The notes beneath the pieces are model-generated. The model was not told the DNA's origin. It saw only the letters and a program-made list of their open reading frames with translations, and did no database searches. A program made the translations under genes and the position numbers. Shown here piece by piece: positions 24,892 to 37,554 of a stretch of DNA of 64,000 nt. Where the stretch lies: assembly GCA_963920635.1 (NCBI GenBank), contig OY987303.1:19880175-19944174 (forward strand). Reading direction: 5' to 3'. Origin of the DNA: Pseudeuparius sepicola (lineage: Eukaryota > Arthropoda > Insecta > Coleoptera > Anthribidae). Within the stretch, counting starts at the first letter, position 1; each line of letters starts with the position of its first letter.

Positions 24892-27800
24892 ATGGAACCA
24901 CAACCTTCAAAAACAGACATAGAAGCAATTTTTCACAGGCTACGCTCGATTCCAGCAAATAAAGTAAGTTGTTTTCCAATGACGTGTCTCCTGAGAAAAA
25001 CATATTGGATGCAATGCAAAGTTGTTATTTTAGATGTGTTTCGATTGTCATGCTAACAATCCAACATGGGCCAGCGTTACTTATGGTGTATTTATTTGTA
25101 TTGACTGTTCTGCAGTGCATAGAAGTCTTGGGGTACATCTTACGTTTGTACGATCTACTCAGCTCGACACTAACTGGACCTGGGTGCAGTTACGACAAAT
25201 GCAATTAGGAGGGAACAGCAATGCTGTGAGTATTAGTATGTTATATTATAGCGGTCCAAACGAGCAACCACATGATTCTCTGATCTCGATTGGATTTAAC
25301 TTTATGCCATATATAAAGCTACACAGACTATCGGAACCACTGTTGAAGTTTCCACGAGGAACGTTTGCATAAAATTTTATATACAATAACTAAAATTAAA
25401 ATACCTATACCTCAACTTACTACAGAGTCCTAAGAATAATTATAAGGCATTAGAATTTATCAGCTTTAATTTGTTTTAATTTCAAAATTGAAACTCGTTA
25501 TGCCAGGATTTTTTGTGGACAGTTCCAACTTTGCTTCTCATTATCCCGTTTCGGCAGAACTTAAATTTAACCTTGCAGTAGGCTGTGATAGTAAAAACGT
25601 ACCTCTGCTTAATTTATTTCACTAAAGCTATCATGTTAACGATATTAAGCAATTTTTTTTGTGAACCCATTTGGTGGCCGACAGGCATCGCGCACACCAC
25701 TTTTAATAGGCGACTGAATTTAAGATGCCAACGCCCCGACGGGACTATGCGAACTAACATATGGGCCATCGTCACATTCGTCACCATGTGAACGGTGCTA
25801 GCCACCAGGTCTACACTGCGTTATTCTTTGTTGTTGTTCATTGCACGATACACGATACACTTATCGTGGTTCATTGTTGGCATGGCCATGGCCCATAGAC
25901 TAGTTTAGCTTGAGCCTATAGGGGGCGTATTTCTTATATTCAATGGCGTATCGCTTGCCAGACAATTTTTTCCCCATCAGAATTATCCCAGAAAAGTTTT
26001 TTTAATTACTTATGGTGTAAATAAACATATAAAACATAGTTTACCTTTGCTCGACTCTGTACATTTTAGATTCCATTCTGCACTGTTCGTCGGTTAAACA
26101 GAAAGCTTTTGCACCATCAGAATGATGCCAGAAAGTTTTTGATGACTATTTACGGTCTACATAAACAAATTAGACAAGGTTTGGCTTTGCTGGGTTTAGA
26201 CATTTTTTTATTCTTTTCTGCAGTTTTTGAAGCGTTGCACCACTGAAGGCTAGCTAGAAAAGTGAAATTCGCATTTCTGGGGTGCAAATTATGAAATAAA
26301 TGGGTTTTCAACTTTCCACCAATTGTCACAAAAAATCTGTCGCTAGCTCCCATACTAGAAGTTTTTTTCTGTGCTTCAAAGAATAGTTATTTATGTACTA
26401 AGGCACTGAAGTTCAACTTTTTATGACTCATGTGGAATTTAGTTGCCGAGGCAAATAAGCCACACGAGTCATAAAAAGAACTGCAGTGCTGAAGTACATA
26501 TTATTATATATTTTTTTGAAATCTAAAAAAGGGTAATTGTTTACTTTTACTACTTCTCCCCGATTTTCACGATTATTTGTATACCTGTGTGTTTTCTGTC
26601 GCTGACCACAAATCTGCAAGAATTTTTCGGCAGAAACTTGAAAATGTCACGAGATTGTCAGAAATTGCCCCTTTTTGTCGAGCCGTAGCGAACTTATTTC
26701 GACTCTGGGCTCGGAGGCTGGCGTCATTAGACCATCCCCCGAGTCTTCAGGTGAGGTCCCGATGCTTCCGGCGCCCCCAAACAAGAAAAAAACATGCGAT
26801 ATCTAAGTGTGATTCTGGAGAAACTATAACCAGGAATCTCCGGGTGTATAGTTGGTTGATGGTTGACTTTCTGTCTTTGTTTGTATATATTTAAACTTGG
26901 AGTCAAAATAAAGGGCATTTTAACAATGGGGCACCACGTCTATAGGATTTGACGTCATTGGGTACAACTGTTTTATGATTTGTGACGTATGTCAATGTCA
27001 CCAGGAAATGCATCCACTTCCAAATGTCACCAAAAAGTTAGGTTAGATTTTTGCCTGATTTTTATTTAAATTTTCAAAAAATAAAACATTACATAATTAG
27101 GAGTTCCCGTGCAAACAAAAACACTGATCTATATCAGCTACATTGATGCATGAATTATCAAAAACAGCCTGCAAAAGTCTTCAAACCAAAAATAGTTATG
27201 CAAATTGCAATGGCTTTGGGCAATATTTTGGTTTCATTTGATTATGTCTTTAGGAAAAAAATTGTGAGAAACTGAGACTTCTGTTGTGTCCTTTCTGACT
27301 GCACACGAAATTCCGGTGTGCCTTTGTACAGGTCATCATCTTCAAGTCGGCTACTCTCCTTGTTACTGTCAGCAGGCCCATTGTCCAGAGGGTGCACCTT
27401 GTTCCGCCATAAGGCGGTACCCATTACCCCGAGCCAGCCACGAAACACACCACATTTGTTGAACTTCAGTGCCTTGGTACATAAATAACTATTATTTTGT
27501 CGAAATTTGCATTAATAAATATTCTTTAAATAGCCTTTAATTTGGCGTAACTAAACGACAAAAAATTTACAGATTTCACAAAGTGGCAATGCTCGAAATA
27601 TTTTTTTCTCAAAAATGAAAAAATCCGCAAGTCGTTTAATATTGTCATGTTTAAGCTTCATATCACCGGCGTCTTAGATTTAGTAAAATTTTTACCAGAT
27701 ATATATATGACTGATTCTTTCATGCTATTTTTAGTTTTTTAGCTCTACTGTAAAATTATCAAAAAGCTAGTTATGCCACTATGTGCGGAGACCGACGATA

Positions 27801-30800
27801 TGCTGAAAAACTTATCGTTTTCGAGATATAGGATGTTTAAATTTCAAGAAAAAAATTGTTTATTTTTTATAACTTCCGATTCGTTTGATAGTTGAACCAA
27901 ATTTTGTACACAATACTTCCATTATGGTTTTCGAATTTCATGAGAATTTCAAGCTCCTCAGGCGGATTTATGGGGGGTTTATTTGCATATAAATTAGGGA
28001 AAAAAATAATACGGTCCTGAAAAATGAAAATTTTAAGCAGCCATTAGAAAGACTGTCGAATTTGCAAAAAAATGTCATTGTCTCTTGGTATTTTTCATAA
28101 TCTGTTATAGTTTGGCTCAAAATTTAACTTTTAGTCTACCACCGCGATTTTCTCGCTTATTTTGCGCCCTACAAAAAAAAACTAAGATCAAAATGTCACA
28201 ACTCTGGACATCTAGATGGTACTGGAAAAGAAATCGACATCAATGGCCAACTTTTCGTGCAATATAAGAAAAAACTCAAATTGAGCAAAATTATTAATAG
28301 CTGTAGCATGTTTATTTTAAGAGATAGAGGAAAACTTTCATATTGAAAATTAATGGCACTAAGAAGCTTTATGCAACCAGGTACTCAGATAGTTTTAGCA
28401 AATTACACCGGGTCTTCGGCTCTCTTGGAGGCCATGAAAATTTTTGTCGATTTGAAGTTTTTTTAGTACAGCGCAAAAAGTTGGCCATGGAGGTCCTTTT
28501 CTTTTTTACCGTCGCCTAAAATTTCCGTATTTTGTTTGTGTAATTTTCTGAAACTATCAAGTACCCAGTTGCATAAAGCTTCGTATTGCCATTAATTTTC
28601 AATAAGAAAGTTTTCCTCTACCTATCTCTTAAAATAAACATGATACGGCTATTAATAGTTTTGCTCAATTTGAGGGTTTTTTATATTGCGCGACAAGTTG
28701 ACCATGGATGCCGATATTTCTTTTTCAGCACCGCCTAGCTGTCCAAAATTGCCACATTTTTGTCTACAAAAAAATCGCGAAAATCAGAGAGAAGTAGTAA
28801 AAGTAAATAATTACCAAAAAATGTTTTATTAGGCAATTAGGGATCACCTGTCCATAAACAGACTGTGCGTGGGGTTGCTTGACTTTGACGATCGCTCCAC
28901 CTTAGTCAACTATGACGAGACACAGCCCTTCCCATCAGAAACTGCCAACTGCTGCCTTTTATGCAGCCTCCATGAAAAATAGATTGATATTCAAACCTAC
29001 TAAACTATGTATACTGAAAGATTGTGCTGCTATAGGTAAAAATTTCACAATGTGTACGAAAAGTTAAATGGGCCTTTATTGGCCGAGTTTTGATAATTTG
29101 GTCACTTTTGACGGGCGTTGACTCCGCGCCTGACATTTTTTGACATTTACATCTCGTCAAGGCCTACTTATTGAAAAAATCGTTCAGTGTCGATTTCAAG
29201 AAAAAGAGTTTAATGTTAATTTCTATCTATTCAAACTTATGATTTGTGTGCGTAAAACGTAAATTCTGTTGATTACGGCCCTTTCCACCATCACCTATCA
29301 ATAATATCAATGTGGCCAACGCCCTTGTTTATAACAGAGACAAACAAGGCCAACGCCCTTGTTCCAAACATTTCTGGCACCTTTTTTCAAATAGAATGAG
29401 ATGAAACCAGGCTTCATCTGAGAAGAAAATCAACCACTGGCAAAACTCTGCTCTACACGGGTAACCAACTTCATGAATTTCTTGATAAAAAAAAAGTTGC
29501 GGCACAACATACGTTTAAGGAGCATCGTCCATAACAGAATCCATAACTTGACAATCATTTTTCTTGAACCCCTCCTTTTACACTCAGTCAGGTAGGCCAG
29601 GCTTTTACCATGACGGCACGATACACATATAACAGTATGCTCCCGCGCATGTGCTGTGACGTCAACGGTGACGCTTATTCGACAAAATCATGGCTACCTT
29701 TTATTTTTAAACCGAAATTTGACTCGTTTATAGTGAGCCAGGCAACCACATATACACCACGGTGTCTCAAGGTGCCTACATACTGTTTTTGGATTTAACT
29801 CGACGTGAAATTGATAACTGACGTATGTCAGTGAGACTAATTTCAGGACTATTTTTGGTAAGTTGGCCGCGCTTTTGCCGAAGTGATGTAGGTGCGCAGA
29901 AGAGTTTAATTTTCCTAGCTGGCATACCGTTATCTGTGTATTGTGCTTGACGGTTTGATATTGACAGTTGTCAGAAGGTTAGATTACAAAACATCAAAAC
30001 CTATGACATATGTTTGAATTTACAGCACCAACTTGAGGCTAAATTAAATGAATGCCCAATACTTTTCCTTAGCAGAAAATAATAGCTTTTTATTTTTCAG
30101 ACACAATTTTTTTCACAACACAATTGTAACACCAATGATGCTCAAAAGAAATACAACTCAAGAGCAGCACATTTGTATAGAGATAAGCTAAATCAAGCTG
30201 CACTGACTTCTTTAAAAACCAATAAAGAGGTAAGTCTGTATAAAAAATATATAAAGAAATTGTTAAATTAAGAACATCATGGATTATTGTTTCTAGTCAA
30301 ACTCAATATCTTCTAATGGATATTTCTTGATAGAAAATCAAAAGGTATGCCATTAAAAGCAACCATTTTTGAATTTTCTTTTTCTAACATTTGTTTTTTG
30401 TGTTTGTTTTATTAATAATTCTAGCTTGCTTATTTATTTAGCTATATGTTCATCCATATGAAGAGAAACTTGAAGGCAAACAAGAAGAAGATTTCTTTTC
30501 TGAACATGAAAAATTCGTGTCACCTGATCTTGCCGATACTCACATCAGTGTGGTATGTGCTTTTGCTTAGTGCTTTTTTGCTTTTAAATAGTCACGCCTC
30601 ATAACTAATATTTAATCATTATTTTTTAAACATTTTGTCATATTGCCCTACTTTTTAGAACCCAGATGACAAAATTAGTGAGAAACACAGCAACGAATGT
30701 CTTGAAGGACCAAATGTAAATTTTTCCTTGACTAGTGCAAGCGAACCTAGAAAATCAACATTGGGAGCTAGAAAACCACCTGCAAAAAAATCAGGAGTAA

Positions 30801-32309
30801 GACTGCCCATGTACAAAATGTTCTACAATATAAACTATTACATTTACTTGCAGTTGGGCGTGAAGAAAGGTGGTCTGGGTGCTACAAAAGTCAAAACAAA
30901 CTTTGCTGATTTGGAACGTGAAGCAGAAATGGCCGAAGCGACGCGCTTAAGGATGACCGAAGAAAGTGCGAAGAAAGTCGCTCTTTCGGCTAAAGAAGCT
31001 GAAGAAAACGAAGCAGCAGTTAGGTTGGCATACAAAGATATAAGTGAGCAACAGCACAAGAAGGAGGAGCAAATAAAAAAACAGGATCCTAAAAAAGCTG
31101 AGCAAGTAGAAAGATTGGGAATGGGGATAAATGCCAGATCGTAAGTGAAAGTCTAAGTTGTCTAAATAAATGTATACTTATCTTTACTTTTGGACATTAT
31201 AATGTTCTTTGTTTTAAAAGCCATTGAATAGGATAGGAGAGTTCCATATTCCACCCATATCTGCTGGTTTTAAAAAGGAGTTTTCGGGAGTTCTGTATGC
31301 AGTGACAAAGTGCAGGCCGAATATTCTGCGATTTTTTGGGCATTGTCAAGTCGATTTTTGATACATTTCTTCATAAATTATAAAATTTATTGGGGAATAA
31401 AAAATTAAATAGCAAGAAAGTGACGTGCTCAAAAAAACCATGTGATTATCTTACTGTGAGATTTGCCATTTTTTGAAGAAGAAATTGCTGAAAATGGCAT
31501 TATTTCTCAAAATTTCGAAAATGCGATGAATCTTACTATGGTGCTTCAGATATCAAATGTCTAATAAATCAGTGAAAGTATGCGAGTAGAAAAATTACTT
31601 TAATTTTGCAATAAGGCTATTTTGTTTAAAAAGTCGCAATTACCTGTATAAAAATGGTTGCCACAATAATTCTACAATGAACTCAAACCATATATTGATC
31701 ATTATATAACCATTTTTAACTGAACTGGCATGTGTTCTTTCAGTGGTGTCAGCCATTCTGCACTAAATGACATGCAAGTAATTGAACAAGAAAACGTTCA
31801 GACAACCCAAAGTACGCTAAGTTCTCTTGGGAAGTTGCGCATTAGCGATACCGACTATTTCGAAGACTATATCTCAGGGACAGGCATATATGCCCCAGGG
31901 TTCAATTCGAGTCGCTCCAAAGACTTTTCGAAAGACTTCTTTGGCGAGAGCAATTCCGGTAGCAAGGATAGCTGGGTGGTTATAGATGATTTTCCAGAGA
32001 AAAACAAAAGTCGGCCAACACCCATCGAATATGGTAGAATATAAATATTTTTCTTTGCGAATAAGTTTTGAGTAATTTCTTTGTAGAAAAACCGAGGGAG
32101 AAGAAGACTGTAAGAAATGACATGGCTTCATCATCTGATGAGGCTCAGAAAAAGTTCGGGAACGCTAAAGCTATATCCTCAGATCAATATTTCAATGATG
32201 GTGCAATGGATTATGAGACTAAAGCTAACTTAAATAGGTTCCAGGGGTCTTCTAGTATCTCATCTGCAGACTTTTTTGGAAATGGAAGTAAGTGCGGTTC
32301 AACACGTGG

Positions 32310-32340
<31 letters not shown>

Positions 32341-32582
32341 GTGATTTTCTTATTATTTTTAGATCCCGCTCCTTCTTCAAGCAGCAGTTTAGCCCAGTAT
32401 GACATGGATGACGTGAAAGAAAGTGTTCGACAAGGTGTGACAAAAGTCGCAGGAAAATTAGGATCACTAGCAAATGGATTAATGACTTCTATACAGGTAC
32501 GACATTTTTTTTAATCTACTAAATAAATTAATCTATTAATGTATTGTTAAAATTGTGTTTTTAGGATCGCTATGGTTACTAG
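24892..32582 (+). CDS. ArfGAP3: ADP-ribosylation factor GTPase-activating protein 2/3
   Basis: This protein stimulates GTP hydrolysis on Arf1 during COPI vesicle traffic at the Golgi. Exons: 24892-24963, 25034-25225, 30101-30229, 30297-30344, 30442-30552, 30659-30796, 30854-31140, 31744-32033, 32087-32287, 32363-32496 and 32565-32582, in phase, 539 codons (human ArfGAP2/3 about 520). The ArfGAP zinc finger fits Cx2Cx16Cx2C (Cys26, 29, 46, 49) with the catalytic arginine in [21 protein letters not shown] closes the GAP domain. The C-terminal half has the ArfGAP2/3-specific repeats ([28 protein letters not shown]) and ends in the family signature SIQDRYGY. The 48-bp exon 4 (encoding [16 protein letters not shown]) is the least certain and may be alternative. 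Intron 2 is 4.9 kb. Confidence 0.95.
26403..26494. repeat. Imperfect hairpin repeat
   Basis: GGCACTGAAGTTCAACTTTT, continuing to ATGACTCATGTGG, is mirrored by CCACACGAGTCATAAAAAG and AACTGCAGTGC. The arms are about 33 bases with some mismatches and the loop about 26 bases. It resembles a short remnant of an inverted-repeat element. Confidence 0.55.
28190..28775. repeat. Fold-back repeat in ArfGAP2/3 intron 2
   Basis: The left arm (about 28195-28410) and right arm (about 28545-28765) are inverted copies. Shared segments include CTCAAATTGAGCAAAA/TTTTGCTCAATTTGAG, GAGGAAAACTTTC/GAAAGTTTTCCTC and ATTAATGGCA/TGCCATTAAT. The spacer is about 130 bp. No coding capacity. Confidence 0.7.
32310..32337. 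repeat. (AT)n microsatellite in ArfGAP2/3 intron 9
   Basis: An uninterrupted TA dinucleotide run of about 28 bases lies 20 bases after the donor of the exon ending in FFGNG. It is likely to be length-polymorphic. Confidence 0.9.
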
Positions 32583-33384
32583 TACATAATGAGAAGTTTG
32601 CGTAAGCCATAAATGTTTGGGATATGTAAGAAATATTTTTGTTAAGTTATTTGAAGATTATTTTTATTATTTTATAAACAATGTGGCACATTTGCTTTGT
32701 TTATTATTTTTACAGTGTTAAAATAGTCAGGTGTTTTTTATTCATTGTATTTGTACTGTACATAATATTTCCTTGTCCAAATTAGTTGCTTCTTTATATT
32801 GAAAGTGTGCCTTGACAACACCACATGAACATAATATAACATTTTATTTAACCAACAATTTGTTGGTCATTTGTTTTAATTTTTATGAAAAGCTATCCTA
32901 TTGTTCATTAGAATAGGCTATGTTATGTGCAAATAAATATACCTAGAATCTGTAAAATAAATAAAAAGATACTTATGTAGCTCTTAGTCCAATATATTAT
33001 ACCTTGCACTAGAAGAGAATAAAACACTCCAGAGTTTGTCTGAAACTATACTATATGAAACAATTGCCACAGCTGTATTATAACCGATTGTTTTACGTCA
33101 TTTTGAGCAGAGTAGTTTTATTATAAAATAAAAATTGCTATTTTCATATCTAGTCTTTTCATTTTACCATGAAATATTCGGACAAAAATAGTCGAAAAAG
33201 TTCCACTTTGTAAAACACTTAGGTTATGTACAATAATTGAGGGTGTGGTCCCGGCCACTTACTTGCCATCAAACAGTCAGTTGTCTCTGGTTGCCATGTT
33301 TTGATGGTTTTATGAGGGACACCTACTTGATTAAAGGAAATTGTTTGTTGACGGGTAAAAAAATATAATAAAACTACATTTTTT
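32583..33384. other. 3' region between convergent ArfGAP2/3 and eIF2B epsilon
   Basis: AATAAA signals for the ArfGAP transcript occur at about 32932 and 32957. The remainder is AT-rich with no supported frame. The two genes end toward each other about 810 bp apart. Confidence 0.6.
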
Positions 33385-33390
33385 TTTATT
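33385..33390 (-). terminator. Polyadenylation signal of eIF2B epsilon
   Basis: TTTATT on the plus strand gives AATAAA on the minus strand, two bases past the TAG stop. The implied 3' untranslated region is very short. Confidence 0.5.
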
Positions 33391-33391
33391 G

Positions 33392-36300
33392 CTAGGTGCT
33401 GTCTTCTTCTGACGATTCTTCTTCTGCTTGCTGCAACCAATCGGTAAATGGTTTAACTTGTCCGTGAAACTTGCTTTTTGTACTTAAAGTGGCGAACCAA
33501 TCCAAAATTGAATCTTCAGATATGTAATCTTTGTCATATAAATATTTCAAAACAAACATAACCCATTTGTCGTTTAAATCTTCATTGGAAGTGGCAACGT
33601 CTTCTACTGCTTGTAAGCAGTCTATCATCGCGCTTTCATTCCTGATGTAATTCTTTAAAACTGGAGAGAAATATGACAGCAAACGAGCTAAATGGGAGAA
33701 ATACTGAGCCCCGATAGGTTGCCGCAAAGACATAATCAATATAGCTCTTATAACGTTGAAATTGACCTAAAAATTCATATTTAAAAAAATAAATTATTTG
33801 CATTTTGAAGATAATGAAAATACCTCTTTAACAGTAACGTTATATGCATATCGTGATGAATTTATTTCGAGTATTAGATTGTCACAGAGAAGATTATCTT
33901 CAAAACCTCGAGTTAAGCTATCGATCACTTCAGTGAAGAAAACTACAAAAAGAAACTGCATGGAAACGTGCGCAGATTTTCAAAAAATGACATACGTTTT
34001 GTGTCATCTGGCATCGGGGAATGTGTATACGACAGTTCCTCTTCACTTTCACTAAAAATTTCATCTTCACTCTCATTTTGATCTTGTTTATGCTCGTCTA
34101 TGTGTAATCTTGACATTCTTTTAGCCAAAATTTTATCGGTGACAATATCGTCTTCGTCTTCTGATACCCTTATTCGAAATGCTCTTTCACCTAACTTATC
34201 ACCTTCCACAACTACAAAATATAACTATTGAGTAAACGATATATATTTAACACGTTGGCCACCATGCGAAGCACGTGTGTCTTGCATGGCTCCTTGCTAG
34301 ATGGGCCGCGCAACTCACGTGTGATTCGCATATATAATTTTACGTCGAGCCACGTTGCTCACAGGTGCTTATGGCTTATAATAGTCTTATGGGCTCTAAA
34401 CTGAATTGGAATGGTGTTATATTAGTATCATATTTAGTAATAATACTAATGCATATTTAATGATTTTTGGCCTTTTTATTGAAATATTTCATATGCGTCA
34501 AAAATAAATTCAAATATATTATTTGTTTGAATATATATTTTTGAAAATATGTGTGCATCGCATGGCTTCAACATAAATATTTTGCTCTACAGGCCATGCG
34601 ATGCACATGTGCATCACACTCGAAACAAAGGCTCAGAAAGTAAATAATGTCAAATGTGGACATTTTATATCTTATTTATAACATCTCTGACATCTATAAA
34701 CAAAAAAAATATCTGGCCCCAGACACTTAAGAAATATTTTCTATTATGGCGGTCAACGTGTTAAAATATATATTCTTTACTCAATGATATAACATTTTAG
34801 GTAGAAGAAAGAAATAGTATTATCGGGTAAAAGATACACGAACAGGGAATCTGATATAATTATCCAACAAGTTTTAGATTATTTGTTCCATCTCTATCTT
34901 TCACTTGATAATATTTAATCTAAAAAATGCATTAGCTCACTTACAATCCTCTGGTTTTGTAGATTGCACTAATGTATTTTCGATAAAAGAATCTTTTTCG
35001 ATTATTACGTTATTTCCTATCACCGATCCAGCCGTTATTTTGCTTCCAGATTTTACATCACAGTTTAGTCCAATAATACAGTGTGATAATACGCAGTCTT
35101 CCCCAATTTTAGTATTGGAAAATATAAAGCTGTCTTGAATTTTGACATTTTTTCCTATAGTAACATTTTCACCAAGAATTGATCGAGCAAGAACTGCAGT
35201 AGAAGATATTAGTGTGGCCCTACCGACAACTACATCATTCTTGAGAGTTCTGTTTCTAAAATGTGTTAAATGAGGTCATAAAATGTACAGAAGCAGTGTT
35301 ATTTACCTCTTTAGGGGTGGTATTATAGGATAAATCCATTTGTTTTTGAGCTCTCGGCTAAAAAAATTGAAATTAAGGAACCTTGTAAAAATATTGAATA
35401 TGTATCAGCACTGAGTAAAATATGTGCAAAAAGTAGTTATGTTGCTGCAACCAAAGTTGCATGAAATTAACCATTCACACTTTGCAATTAGTAACTGCAA
35501 TTTTGTTGCATGTAAATAGAAACTGTTCTAATTTTGTGCAACTAAGTTGCAGCAACTTGGTGACTTTTTAGGGATTTTTCCAAGCCAACTTAAATTTTTT
35601 TGAGTTGGCACATTGATCATCGCCAATGAATAATCATATTTTGTGTTAAAAATATCAGAAAATGTATCTTAATTGGTAACAAATTCTAGTAACTTTCAAA
35701 ATCAGGTTGGTAATGACCTGGTTTGTTACTAGAAAATTGCTATAATCCTTCTGTTGCGAAACTATTCTGTGCTATAATTGATGCAACTGTGTGTGAACAC
35801 ACATGCAAAAAAGTTGCAGCAGCAAAGTGGCATATACTGTTGCATCGTCAGAACCACGCTTAAAGAAAAACAGCTGTCAAATTTGACAGTTCACTGGTGC
35901 AAAAGTAAAAGACTAGCGACACACTAATTCAGCACCAATGATCTGGAAAATTCGAAACGTATTATTTATCTTTTGGTATCATTTGCTAAAAGAGTGACAC
36001 AACACACTTCTAAGTATTTATGAGAAAACTATTAATTATTGTCAATATCCATATTAAGGAATCTCTCTTTTTAAATTTCTTTAAAGTAATTGGAATTTTG
36101 GTGCAAAAGTTTATTGCACTGGATATAAAACACCAAAGGTATAACTATTTCATTTTCCAATAGGTCTGTTTCAGCAAAACCAAAGATCTTAATCTTTGGC
36201 AGAACTTCACACCATTTGAAATCAGTTTGAAACAGTCGGCAGCATGCATGGTTTCGTTTTTGGAACGTCAAAATGAAACTGCACATAATGTGCTCCTGAC

Positions 36301-37378
36301 AGTTTCAAACTGGTTTGAAATTCTGCTGAAACAAACCTAATATTTCCGACAATATTTGGACCTAATATTACCTTAAAGCCTGATACATTCGCCAACTAGA
36401 TACAGCTCCACCATAGTCACTCCCTTTTAATATTTCATAATACACAGTACTTCCCAAAATTTCTTCGTTCATGAGCAAACCTCTCAAAAAATCATCTTTA
36501 GTTTGAAAATCAAAATTGTCGGAAAACAGAGGTAACACTGAAGGTGAACAAATAGAAATATGAGTATCTTTTAAATTCTGATGTATAGAAACCTGAGAAT
36601 TTTCTAAAAAGATTTCAAGTGGAAAATTAACTTTACGTTCATTACAGTCTGAAACGTTTTTATGAAACAAAATACGATTGTTGCTGTTTGCTGCTACTAT
36701 CACTTCTTCACGAGGACAACGGCTTATGTGGCCTATACCTATTTCTTGATACAACACTGTCATTGAGGCTCCTCTATCGTTTTTAACAATTTCACTAAAA
36801 TAATTCAAACATTACCTGTACTTTTTAGATTGTAAGTGTGTACCAATGTTTTTTCAATAAAGGTAGTAGGTTTATATTAGCAACTGTGCCAGGTTCGACT
36901 AAAATAAAGTAACCACGCAATAAACCTTTTGCGTCTAAGTCACGTAAACAATCTCCAAATGAACGACAACTTTCAGACACAATTATATGAACCTTCATCG
37001 TAAGACTCCATCCCTTGGCCTCTTTAATGCCCTTGCTAAAAATAATCACATAGGTAAAAATCTATCCATATGCAAGCTGACACGCCTCACTTTATGTGGG
37101 CTTTAATTTGATCAACATGTGAACAACAGAACAGAAAAGTTTCTTCAATGCCTCCCAAAGACAAAAACTCCAGAGTATAGTCGATTAAAGTCTTGTTAAC
37201 TAGGGGAAAAAGCATCTAAAACAAGTTTGAAAATCATTGTTGCATCATCTTCGAAAAACCCTTTTACCAATGGGATATCGTCGGAAATTGGCACAAATTC
37301 ATCGGCAAAGGTATCTGCAACCAAAACTGCCTGGACTGCATTTTCATTTTTCATTAATTCTGTGTTTTTCTTAGACAT
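33392..37378 (-). CDS. eIF2B5: Translation initiation factor eIF-2B subunit epsilon
   Basis: This is the catalytic subunit of the GDP/GTP exchange factor for eIF2, a target of the integrated stress response. Exons on the minus strand: 37378-37268, 37215-37091, 37035-36844, 36794-36372, 35357-35307, 35255-34945, 34211-33996, 33942-33824 and 33766-33392; 640 codons. The nucleotidyltransferase-like domain runs from VQAVLVADTF (residue 14) through LIDYTLEFL, CLRDLDAKG and FDFQTKDDFLRGLL. Residues about 285-400 are a left-handed beta-helix (hexapeptide) domain (DVVVGRATLI, GENVTIG, GEDCVL). After an acidic linker, the C-terminal W2 HEAT domain (LCDNLILEIN, YAYNVTVKE) carries the exchange activity and ends in WLQQAEEESSEED. 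Exon 3 must use a weak GTACAC donor to stay in frame. The start at 37378 is the first in-frame ATG. Confidence 0.95.
34251..34760. mobile_element. TTAA-flanked MITE (piggyBac-like) in eIF2B epsilon intron 6
   Basis: CACGTTGGCCACCAT at the left end and the complement of CACGTTGACCGCCAT at the right form 15-base TIRs with two differences. Exact TTAA copies flank both sides (34247-34250 and 34761-34764), the target duplication used by piggyBac-type transposases. The 510-bp interior has repeated GCATGGC and CACATGTGCAT/CACGTG motifs and no transposase. Confidence 0.75.
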
Positions 37379-37554
37379 TTTCCTGCTTTTCTTTTTCTCA
37401 AACAAATCTTTTGAATTTTCAAACAATGAGGTTACACCAGAGACAAGAGACTGTTGAATCCATAGAGAAAAGAATACCTTATTCTTTTTGCTTTGTCTAT
37501 GGTTGAATCTTGAATCACGAACGGGATTAAAATTAAAAGTATTACCACAGAGAT

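Larger units (their letters stand above)
25226..30100. other. ArfGAP2/3 intron 2, repeat-bearing, no nested gene seen
   Basis: This 4875-bp intron lies between the exon ending in GNSNA and the one starting TQFFSQ. It contains a hairpin at 26401-26495, a fold-back at 28190-28775 and a short direct repeat of GGCCAACGCCCTTGTT (about 29314 and 29349). Frames inside it are short and unrecognised. Confidence 0.6.

Noticed and set aside
36816..36860. Apparent frameshift in eIF2B epsilon next to a run of six A (minus strand)
   Set aside because: With the GTAATG donor the frame hits TAA, but splicing at GTACAC (36844) restores phase and the expected length, so neither a frameshift nor a homopolymer error is needed.
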